NCBI GenBank assembly: GCA_026182355.1
Contig: JAPFBL010000231.1
Location: 992,001-1,056,000, forward strand
Length of the DNA stretch: 64,000 nucleotides
Source: Hermatobates lingyangjiaoensis
Taxonomy: Eukaryota > Arthropoda > Insecta > Hemiptera > Hermatobatidae
Direction: 5' to 3'
Numbering within the stretch: the stretch's first letter is position 1; each line of letters begins with the position of its first letter. Shown piece by piece: positions 55,408-64,000 of the stretch. The notes under the pieces are model-generated. The model was not told the origin of the DNA. It did not search any database and saw nothing but the letters and a program-made list of their open reading frames with translations. A program made the position numbers and the translations under genes.

Positions 55408-58400
55408 GTATATTGAAACACATTTTTTGTGTTTAGTGGATGTAGCTTTTTCTAAAAAATTGTGTTCACAATTTAAGAAAAATTGAATCCTACAGTGTAG
55501 ATGTGTGCTATTGTTTTTCGGTAATATTAAGTCACAGAAGTTTATGAGCAAAATTCGATTTTAAATAACGCTCTTTTTCCTAATCTATTACCCCAATGAG
55601 TTGAATTTATGAATTCTACAATAGGTGTCCTGATTTTGACTAGCACATTTAAATTGGGGCTTTTAATATACCTGATACCGTACAGGCTAGGAACTGACGG
55701 CTTAACGTCCTCGTGGGATCAAAAACGGGAAAAGTGTTCTTTGCAATAAAATGTAAAGCTTTGAATCATTGTTGATTTGAAAGCTTGTGGACACACGATA
55801 GAGATCACACCGCTTAACGGATTATAATGAAATTCTACCAAAAATAGACCCATTTTTGGGTCTATCTTTCAGTACACTGAAAGCTTTATTGAAGAAATTA
55901 CATGTGCGGAAAAAAAGTTAAGGTACAGTTTATGATTTCAGAAAATATTTTTTCTGTAAATTGCATTGAAAAATTCAATAAATTTTGAATGTAATAATTT
56001 TATAAAAAATGTGAAATATAAAGCTTAAAAGTGAGCATGGAATAATTTATAACTTGACGTAGTTGATTATTTAAACATTTTTTACCATAATGTATAAATG
56101 TTCCTATAAATCCTGATATAAAAAATTTATTGATATATTACTAATTAAGTTCATTTGTAGAATGATTTAGTCTATAAAACCATAAAAGCAAACTGCAATC
56201 GACCATATAGCTATTAGTTTACTCTAAATGAAGTGCAGTGATAATTAAAATCAGTTCTAAATTCCGACTGATTTACAACTTTTGAGGTTTTCAAAGTGAT
56301 TTGATTACGTTTATCAATAATGTCAGTGTATTGGTGAATCTGAGAGTTTATAAACACGCTGCAGGTAATAGTGTTTCATATTACTGATTTGAATATTATA
56401 CTAAAGATAAAACAATTAGGTTATTAATTAGAAACATAAGAAATTCTTCGGAAATAAAGTTCTTCAAGAGTGACAACAAGCGTATCAAAAAGGGAAAAAA
56501 CAAAGTTTAATTTAATAGAAAACTTCTTAAGTCATAAAGGATTCACTGTGTGCTGAATCTTAAGTATTAATGTAGTTTTTAACAACATACTTCAGAATCC
56601 AGTAAATCATCACTAACATACAGATTTTTTAATTGAATGAATTGCAATAATCTAGCCTAATAGTAATCACTGTAAACATAGCATTTACCACAACTGAAAT
56701 ATTGGCCAATTATGGACGACATTAGAAGGTTTGTTACCGCCGGTTTGTCGGATATTTTCGGTAATCAAGGATACCATGAACAAGTTTATGCAGAAATCCT
56801 TGTAATTCTAGTATATCAATGCTTAATAGTACTGCTATGGTGATTATGCACAATGTTGTTTAACTTGGTAAAAAGTGGGTGAAGGAAAACTTCGTGATAT
56901 AAATACAACTAAAACGGACCTTATATCTTTCTCAATAAAAGAGAAAGTGGTTATTAATGAGCTCTTTATTGTAATATAAAATAGATCTCTCGAAGGCATG
57001 CAACACGTTGAAATCTCTTTAAAAGAATCACTAAATTCCAAAAACCATGTAAAAAATATATTGGCTATAAAATCAAGGTTCTACTATAAGGGATTATGGA
57101 GTAGAACATAGATACTTAACAATAAATCTACCTTTTTATCTCACAGAGTTACTGTTACTGCTGCTACAGTGCAAACGATATCATATCCAACGGTGGTAAA
57201 ATCAAAAAGGTTTCAAAATTAATCATAATCAATTTTAACCATAAAGAATCAGATATTTATAATCTGATTATAAATAATCTCTTGAACAAGATGATTCATG
57301 ACACCAAGAATGAATCACCTGTCTACCAGGTAGATCACTGACTCAATCTCTACCCCATACCCTCACTAAAATAAAATCAAAATTCAAAGGATTGTCACTG
57401 TGCTTTTATATTATGTTTACTTATATTAAAATTGAGTGTAAACCACTCAGATTTGTTGTAGAAGTCTAACTAAAAAATCCTATGAAAAGTTTGATAAAAA
57501 AAACGAACAAATGCTGCAACTTCATTACATTTGATCTATAATATTTCAAAAAATTAAATTAAATTAATACAATAATCAATAAATTCTTTTTTAACATATT
57601 TAAAATAAACTATTTATTGAAATGATAATAAAAACTAGTAAAAATACATCAATTAAAAAATATCTAACTATAATAATTAAAAGTTCATATATTCAAAACA
57701 ACCTTGGCTTTTAATAACGCATTTGATACATTTTCAGAGAGCTTTCCTCTGTTTTCATTATGACTATAGACGGAATGAATGAATGACATGAAGTCCCTTC
57801 GTATTGTTTAACAAACAAATGTTATTTCTTCGATTCCTCTCACTTAGCCTAATAACATCGCCTCAGCTTGAATATTCATATCTTATAGGTCGCTGTTTAT
57901 CGTTTAATATATCCACGCTAACAGAATTCTGGAATATATTAATCTTACAGAACAGTTTTTAATCTTTAAAACCTCAGAAAAAATTTTTATGTGAGTCACA
58001 TCAATCAATTCATATTGAATTCTACACAAAAAGAGAGAACCAGTACGGTTTTAATCAAAATCGTGTGGACAGACTTCTACAAAGTTGAAAAAAGAATCTT
58101 CTATTTACAATCAGTAACCCCCATATATTAAAATGTTAGTACCGACATTCTGTTCCCTTTTAAGTTACGAGTATCAGCAGCTTAAATTAATTTCAGCATT
58201 CGTTAAACTAAATTAGTTAATTCAGTTTTGGTGAACATAAATCCTTTCGTTTTTTAGATATCCTGCTCACTGACACAGACACACATGCAAACAAAGACCA
58301 TGATGTAGAGCCATTTCTATTGATTCAGTCAGCTGTAAAATGTATTTTCCTGCAAAACTTGATATCAATATTTCGATTCAAATACAACATTTAGACTTCT

Positions 58401-58908
58401 ATCTTTTGTTCAGAGGGTAAATGTATTTAAACAACTTTTTCACCAGAATTCTACCCGCAATGGTAGAGAAAGTTTAATGATTCTGAAGTGAATGAATGTT
58501 ATTGAAATATATAAATAAAGGCAATATGAACTTCGTAAAATGTATGGTATTGATTTTCAGGTTCTCTAAGTCAAAAAGATATGTCATTGTTTTTATTGTT
58601 ATTCATCATTTACTATATTTAATATGAAACAGGTTACATTAAATCTAAGTTTCTTTACATTTAGTATTCTGTTACGGAATACTACTTTAACGGAAGAAGT
58701 ATTTCGTTATGCGAATAAACTTCTCATGAAGACACTAACCACCTAGGTACGATAATAGTTAGAAATAATGTATGCAATAAATGACGAATATCACTATTAA
58801 TGTTAATAGTGTGAGTTATACGAGAGTGATTTTTTTGACAATTTTATTCTAAAATACTGAAGATGCTTAGAAAAATTGGCTTATTTTAAAAACGAGGTTT
58901 TCTGTTTA
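55408..58908. other. AT-rich stretch without supported genes
   Basis: Fragments near 55840-55950 resemble the end of repeat B. A patch at 55670-55720 (AACTGACGGCTTAACGTCCT) is GC-richer but not in a convincing frame. No splice-bounded coding segment was found. Confidence 0.4.
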
Positions 58909-58919
58909 GGATAATAAAA

Positions 58920-59397
58920 CTTGTGCATAGTGTTTGAAAGTGTAAACAAGTAAAATTTTTTTGCTCCGCAATAAGTGCCCGTAAAATAGTGAAGGTCAGC
59001 TTAGAGGGTGGAGATTTTCTGCAGATCGTCTACAGTAGTGCTGTTTGTATTAGGGGTGGTGTTTCTACACTCAAGTATTAAGTGCTCAATTTGTATTGTA
59101 TCACCTACTTGAATTTATTGTTCACAAGTCTTTACACTAGTGATAACAATAACAACTCCGTGTGAGGTGCGCGCAAGCGCGCGCGCTACATAAAGAAGAA
59201 GAATATATATATATATAATAATAACAAAAAAAAATGAAAAGACAAGGAACTACAGGCAACATACCGAAAAAGACAAAAAGGCTAATACAACTTACCAAAA
59301 GGATGCAACAAGCAGCAGTAGACAAAGGTCACTCAGCCAAGAAAGTACGAAAAGTGATACCTTAAGTATTACTAGTTCTACCTCTGCAGGCCACTCA
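58920..59397 (+). promoter_or_regulatory. 5' leader of the Jockey-type element
   Basis: LINEs of this group carry an internal promoter here. A GC-rich hairpin, GCGCGCAAGCGCGC, lies at about 59169-59183. The ORF1 frame is open back to 59194 without an in-frame ATG. An out-of-frame ATG at 59234 follows a run of A and opens only 43 codons. Confidence 0.5.
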
Positions 59398-60501
59398 ATG
59401 AATTTTATATCGCCAAATAGGTTTGGTGTGTTAGCAGTGGAAGAAGAACCACCCCAGCTCAGCATCAGATCAGCGACCACTACCCGGAAAGAAGAAGAAC
59501 CAACCCAAAAAGAAGTAAAGCCTCCTCCAATATTCATAAAAAACATAGTTGACTTCAGTTCGTTTTACAAAACGATAAAAGAGTTGATAGGAGCAAATCA
59601 GTTCTCCTGTCAAGCGAGAACTGACACAACCATCGTCCGTGTCAACACTGGAGAAAACTATAGAAAATTAATACGCGCACTAAAAGACCAAAAGTGCAAC
59701 TATCATACGTACCAGGTAAAGGAAGATAAAGCATACAGAGTAGTGCTGAGAAACCTCCACCCTACAATTCCTACTGAAGAATTAAAAGAAGAAGTAAAGT
59801 CACTCGGGTTCAGTGTACGGAACATTTCTAATGTTCTGTCACCATCGAAAGAAAAGCTGCCACTTTTCTTTCTCGACCTGGAGCCCTCTCCAAAAAATAA
59901 CGAAATCTTCATGGTGACACACCTGTATGGTTGCCGAATTAGGGTGGAGGAGCCCTACAGGAACAAGGTAATCGCCCAGTGTAAGCGCTGCCAAGAATAT
60001 GGTCATACGAAGGCGTATTGCAATCATGTTCCGCGCTGTGTCAAGTGTGCAGACAGCCACTGGAGCCACAACTGCCCAAAACCCCGGGAAACTCCAGCGA
60101 AGTGCACCCTGTGTAAGGGTAATCACCCCGCCAACTATGGGGGATGTATCACCCATAAGCAGCTTCAAAAATTACGGAAAACCAGTCACACTGCCACTAG
60201 GCAGCCATTTAACAACCGAGTGGCTGAAGCAACAACTCAACCAACAGCTGAACGACCCACGACAAGCGAATGCCGGCCATCTGTAAGCTACGCAGAAGCA
60301 CTCAAAGGGCCAACATCTTTTCAGGAGCCTCACCCGCTAAGTAAGCCATCCTTTATTCCTCCCCCACCCGCATCCTCTGACATGACCACAATGATGTCCT
60401 CATTTCTTTCGGAATTTCGCTCTCTCATCGGCCCGCTGGTGACTCTGCTTACCACAGTAGTTGAGAGAGTAATTCCCTTACTTTCCCGACCTCTTCCTTA
60501 A
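59398..60501 (+). CDS. LINE ORF1 protein, Gag-like with zinc knuckles
   Basis: 367 codons from the first in-frame ATG. Residues 1-60 are low in complexity and Glu-rich. Residues of about 115-195 look like the domain that precedes the knuckles in Jockey ORF1s (ending YGCRIRVEEPYRNKVIAQ). Three Cys/His knuckles follow at about 197-255: CKRCQEYGHTKAYC (CX2CX4HX4C), CVKCADSHWSHNC and CTLCKGNHPANYGGC. The C-terminus is Pro/Ser/Thr-rich. Family role: binds the element RNA and forms the ribonucleoprotein that goes to the nucleus. The frame is open for another 68 codons upstream of this ATG, in Ser/Lys/Thr-rich sequence that looks like real ORF1, so the annotated start may be too short. A one-base change in the A run at 59226-59240 could have separated the original ATG. 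The stop is two bases before the ORF2 start. Confidence 0.93.
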   Translation: MNFISPNRFGVLAVEEEPPQLSIRSATTTRKEEEPTQKEVKPPPIFIKNIVDFSSFYKTIKELIGANQFSCQARTDTTIVRVNTGENYRKLIRALKDQKCNYHTYQVKEDKAYRVVLRNLHPTIPTEELKEEVKSLGFSVRNISNVLSPSKEKLPLFFLDLEPSPKNNEIFMVTHLYGCRIRVEEPYRNKVIAQCKRCQEYGHTKAYCNHVPRCVKCADSHWSHNCPKPRETPAKCTLCKGNHPANYGGCITHKQLQKLRKTSHTATRQPFNNRVAEATTQPTAERPTTSECRPSVSYAEALKGPTSFQEPHPLSKPSFIPPPPASSDMTTMMSSFLSEFRSLIGPLVTLLTTVVERVIPLLSRPLP

Positions 60502-60503
60502 CC

Positions 60504-63197
60504 ATGCCATCTCCTCAATCTCTCACCATTCTGCTTTGGAATGCTAACGGTTTGAGATCCAAGTATAACGAACTAGACGTACTATTACAACAAAATAGAA
60601 TAGATATTGCTTTAATAACAGAAACCCACCTTACTTCCAGATCTTACTTTTACATAAGGAACTACAGAACTTACAGAACTGACCATCCCTCAGACATTGC
60701 CTGCGGTGGAACAGCTATCCTAATACGAAACAGCTTATCCCACTTCCTCGTTCCTAATGATTCCTCTGAGTCACTGCAAAACACTGTTGTTAACCTGTCC
60801 TCTTCATCCTTTAATTTCAATCTAGCGTCTGTTTACTGCCCACCTAAACACAAAGTTACCTATTCACAATTCCTTTCTTTTTTCAATTCGCTTGGTCCTC
60901 GCTTCTTATCTGGTGGCGATTACAATGCAAAGCATCAACAGTGGGGCAGTAGAATAACAAACCCTCGTGGTCGTGTCCTCTCTTCTGTGCTCTCCAGTAA
61001 TCCTCTGAATTACATCTCCCCTCCTGACCCTACCTACTGGCCTGCAGCGTCAAACAAACGGCCAGATCTCCTAGATTTCTTCATCACGTCCCAGCTATCC
61101 TCTCTCCATCACCATGTTTGCGTACTTAACGATCTTTCCTCTGACCACAGTCCTATTCTTTTAACTCTGGATATTAATCCTATTCTGGTTACTCCCAGAG
61201 CAACACTAATAAGTGGTCCAGTTGATTGGAACCTATTCAGACAGAATGTTGAAGACAATATTGACCTTACTGTCTCTTTAAAAACCCACGACAAAATTGA
61301 CCACGCAATTGAACAACTAAATTTAACAATAGCAAATTCAATTAATATATCAACGCAGTACTCTTACAATCAAAAAACATTTACAAAAGACATCAACATT
61401 CCTTTTTATATACGGAATCTTATAAACTCAAAACGGAAAGCTCGAAAACTCTGGCAGAGAACTCGTTACCCAAATGACAAGCTAACCCTCAACCGTATCA
61501 CTCACCAACTTACAACAGTACTAAGAAACTTCAGATCCCAAAAGTTTAGACAATACACTGAAGGACTGACGACTGACAACAAATCGCTCTGGAGAGCAAC
61601 CAGAAAAATCCTATCCTATAATAAAGTGTCTGCTCCTCTCAGGAAGACAAATGGTAACTGGGCAAAATCAGACGAAGAGAAGGCCAATCTGTTTGCCTCC
61701 TACCTTACCACCGTCTTTACCCCCCACCCTACTATCCTAAATCCTTTATATGTGGCAAAAACAATAGAGAAGTTAGACTGTCCTGTTCCCTTGAGTCTTC
61801 CTCCAAAAGCGTTTACCCCATCCGATGTTCAGTATGCAATAAAAAACCTCAAAACCAAAAAAACTCCTGGATTTGACCTAATTACTCCATTAATTCTTAA
61901 AGAACTCCCCAAAAAAGCTGTACTCCTCATTACATATCTCTTTAATTCAGTTTTACGTACAACTTACTTTCCAATATCATGGAAACATTCCCATATCCGC
62001 ATGATACCCAAACCTAATAAACCCTCCCACCTGCCTACTTCCTACAGACCCATTAGCCTGCTACCAATACTAGGAAAGATTCTAGAAAGGCTAATCCTAA
62101 AACGCATTATTCCTCTCCTATACAAACACAATATAATCCCCGACCACCAGTTTGGTTTCCGGCGACATCATACAACAATACAGCAGTGCCACCGGGTTGT
62201 AGACGCCATCTCTTCTGCTCTAGAGAGAGGCCAATATTGTTCGGGTGCGTTTCTTGATGTCTCTCAGGCTTTTGACCGGGTTTGGCACCCAAGCTTACTA
62301 TGCCAACTAAAAGACATCCTACCCTCAACATACTACCTCATCCTTCGCAGCTACCTGACCGAGCGATATTTCCGGGTTTGTGAAGGAACTGCTCTTTCTC
62401 CCTATTTTCCTATAAATGCTGGTGTGCCTCAGGGGAGCGTATTGGCTCCCACTCTTTACCAAATATACACTGCTGATATCCCAACCCATTCCAAAACTAC
62501 TATGTTCACCTTTGCAGATGACACAGCAATATTATCCAGTGACTCAGATCCTATCAGCTCCACTCAATCCCTCCAAGAACATTTACTCATTTTGGAATCT
62601 TGGTGCCAGAAGAAAAGAATTAAATTAAACACTGAGAAATCCACCCATATTACGTTCACACTACGAAAACAAAGATGTCCTCCTGTTTATATTAACCAAT
62701 CTCCCCTCCCAGTTGCTAACGTAGTGCGATACCTGGGGATGTACATCGACAAACGATTAACATGGAATCCACATACAAGACTGAAACGACAAGACATACT
62801 GAGACGATACAAGACGCTATCTAGACTTCTTGACAACAGATCAAATCTGACACTACAAAACAAAAGACTAATATACACTGCTATACTTAAACCGATCTGG
62901 ACTTATGGACTAGAAATCTGGGGATCAACCAAGCATTCAAACATCCAAAGAATTCAAGCAACCCAATCCAAAATCCTTCGCAAAATTGTGCAAGCTCCCT
63001 TCTATGTTTCGAACGATACCATACACAAAGATCTTAAAATTCCCTTCATCCACCAAGAAATCCAATCCCGATACCGCAAATTCCATGAATCTTTACCCAC
63101 CACTATAAATCCTTTCATTCACGAATTATCATCTCTCCAGATTCCTAGCAACCCTATTAGAAGGCTGAAAAGATGTTGGCCCCGAGACCTACTCTGA
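60504..63197 (+). CDS. LINE ORF2 protein, endonuclease and reverse transcriptase
   Basis: 897 codons, no break. The N-terminal apurinic-type endonuclease (about 8-222) has WNANGL (Asn13/15), TETHL (Glu40), GGDYNAKHQQWGS (Asp139, where GDFN is usual), PDLLDFFI, and SSDHSPILLTL with Asp214-His215. The reverse transcriptase (about 450-720) has KKTPGFDLI, SYRPISLLPILGKILERLI, FLDVSQAFDRVWH, GVPQGS (640-645) and the catalytic FADD (670-673). The C-terminal part has no RNase H. Role: nicks the target and copies the element RNA into the nick. TAACCATG links the ORFs, which suggests termination and reinitiation. All catalytic residues I can identify are present. Confidence 0.96.
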   Translation: MPSPQSLTILLWNANGLRSKYNELDVLLQQNRIDIALITETHLTSRSYFYIRNYRTYRTDHPSDIACGGTAILIRNSLSHFLVPNDSSESLQNTVVNLSSSSFNFNLASVYCPPKHKVTYSQFLSFFNSLGPRFLSGGDYNAKHQQWGSRITNPRGRVLSSVLSSNPLNYISPPDPTYWPAASNKRPDLLDFFITSQLSSLHHHVCVLNDLSSDHSPILLTLDINPILVTPRATLISGPVDWNLFRQNVEDNIDLTVSLKTHDKIDHAIEQLNLTIANSINISTQYSYNQKTFTKDINIPFYIRNLINSKRKARKLWQRTRYPNDKLTLNRITHQLTTVLRNFRSQKFRQYTEGLTTDNKSLWRATRKILSYNKVSAPLRKTNGNWAKSDEEKANLFASYLTTVFTPHPTILNPLYVAKTIEKLDCPVPLSLPPKAFTPSDVQYAIKNLKTKKTPGFDLITPLILKELPKKAVLLITYLFNSVLRTTYFPISWKHSHIRMIPKPNKPSHLPTSYRPISLLPILGKILERLILKRIIPLLYKHNIIPDHQFGFRRHHTTIQQCHRVVDAISSALERGQYCSGAFLDVSQAFDRVWHPSLLCQLKDILPSTYYLILRSYLTERYFRVCEGTALSPYFPINAGVPQGSVLAPTLYQIYTADIPTHSKTTMFTFADDTAILSSDSDPISSTQSLQEHLLILESWCQKKRIKLNTEKSTHITFTLRKQRCPPVYINQSPLPVANVVRYLGMYIDKRLTWNPHTRLKRQDILRRYKTLSRLLDNRSNLTLQNKRLIYTAILKPIWTYGLEIWGSTKHSNIQRIQATQSKILRKIVQAPFYVSNDTIHKDLKIPFIHQEIQSRYRKFHESLPTTINPFIHELSSLQIPSNPIRRLKRCWPRDLL

Positions 63198-63368
63198 AAT
63201 GTTAACTGTCAAGACTAGTTGCAAGTGATCCTAACAGTCTATATGGAGTACTACCAATGGGTGGTTTCTCCACTCTTTATTCCACCTTTATGTTGCATGT
63301 ATCACTATTACTTATTACACCGATAAGGTTAGTTGTAATACAAAAACAAATTAAAAAAAAAAAAAAAA
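63198..63368 (+). other. LINE 3' UTR and poly-A tail
   Basis: About 155 bp of non-coding sequence, then an A run directly followed by the target-site duplication GGATAATAAAA. No obvious AATAAA signal stands immediately before the tail. Confidence 0.85.
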
Positions 63369-63379
63369 GGATAATAAAA

Positions 63380-64000
63380 TCCCATTTGAAACAAGTGTAA
63401 ATAAATAAAATGTAAACTTAGAACAAGTGATTAAACTTAATCAAACCACGGAATTAGCATCTGATGATTTTAGTAACTAATCACTAATAGAAAAATTACT
63501 AAGGCTAAAGAAATTATTTTGTGCTGCTTATTGGAATTTAAGAAATTTTGGTAATAAACCAACAAATCCATTGACTCATCACTTATATATATATATTATA
63601 TATATATATTATCAACTATATTTTGATGGCCCCGTCATCAGGAAGATAGACGTGAACGACCCGAAAACTGGCAACGACTGGATACATTTTCTCTTTTACT
63701 ATTCTAGATTCCATAGAATAGAAAAACATCTTCTGCGTTTTTCTACCTGAATCATCACTTGAATTTTTAATATTAAACATAGCCATTCCGTACTTCTCTC
63801 AGAGGATAAAAATTTTTCAGTAGTAACTAATACTGCTTGAAGATACCGTTCACTTTTCTTCGTGATGGAAAAATTGAAATAATTAAAAACATATTCTTCC
63901 TACATGTGACAGAAGAACAGGAAGCTGTCACTTCTGATCTGTTGTAGTTGTAATGACCTCAAGCCAAAACATAATTTTAATTAAATATTCACATACTATC
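63380..64000. other. Right-edge stretch without genes
   Basis: A (TA)n run at 63584-63609; otherwise AT-rich and featureless up to the window end. Confidence 0.5.

Larger units (their letters stand above)
58920..63368 (+). mobile_element. Full-length Jockey-type non-LTR retrotransposon (LINE)
   Basis: The duplication AGGATAATAAAA appears just before the element (58908-58919) and just after its poly-A (63368-63379). Between them are a 478-bp 5' leader, ORF1, ORF2, a 170-bp 3' UTR and an A run (about 63353-63368). Both ORFs are open with all main motifs present, and the target-site duplication is still perfect, so this is a young and possibly competent copy. The two ORFs and ORF2 without an RNase H domain fit the Jockey clade. 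Codon use is less AT-biased than the surroundings. Confidence 0.93.

Noticed and set aside
59703..60286. Frames on both strands inside LINE ORF1
   Set aside because: Shadow frames of ORF1; the zinc-knuckle frame explains the coding signal.

Overview
This is an AT-rich eukaryotic nuclear window, almost certainly from an insect. The evidence is a Jockey-type LINE, irritans-like mariner elements, Penelope-like elements (PLEs), a tRNA-headed SINE ending in the insect telomere-type motif TTAGG, spliced exons with GT/AG borders, and no bacterial-style gene packing. Most of the DNA is intron or intergenic sequence filled with transposon remains and microsatellites.

The main host gene is on the minus strand: a Ras-like small GTPase running off the left edge. 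Two exons are convincing: 16316-16443 carries the P-loop (G1) and 3010-3073 carries switch I (G2), and they join in phase. Two upstream minus-strand segments (31725-31844 and 35217-35297, the latter with an ATG) have compatible phase and may be its first coding exons. If so, the gene spans more than 32 kb here. The switch II, NKxD and C-terminal exons lie beyond position 1. A candidate exon on the opposite strand sits at 30561-30670.

Mobile DNA by position: SINE copies at about 6637, 19950 and 33520; two internally deleted mariners with intact ends (20611-21510 and 49688-50592); a PLE fragment encoding a frameshifted GIY-YIG endonuclease between 241-bp inverted terminal repeats (23845-24940), apparently inserted into a decayed LINE (to about 25451 or beyond); a degenerate PLE copy (27966-28260); a hAT-like MITE (35689-36119); a near-perfect palindrome (49115-49324); a 281-bp palindromic PLE derivative (55115-55395); a duplicated unclassified repeat (about 7215-7640 and 46825-47258, inverted); and a full-length Jockey-type LINE with both ORFs open and an 11-12 bp target-site duplication (58920-63368).

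The most unusual material is the set of palindromic PLE-derived elements. Each arm carries a hammerhead-ribozyme-like motif: CUGANGA, a hairpin, GAAA, then a self-complementary stem III. The 49.2-kb palindrome carries a second, differently sequenced version of the same layout. All calls come from reading the sequence; no alignment or folding program was run.
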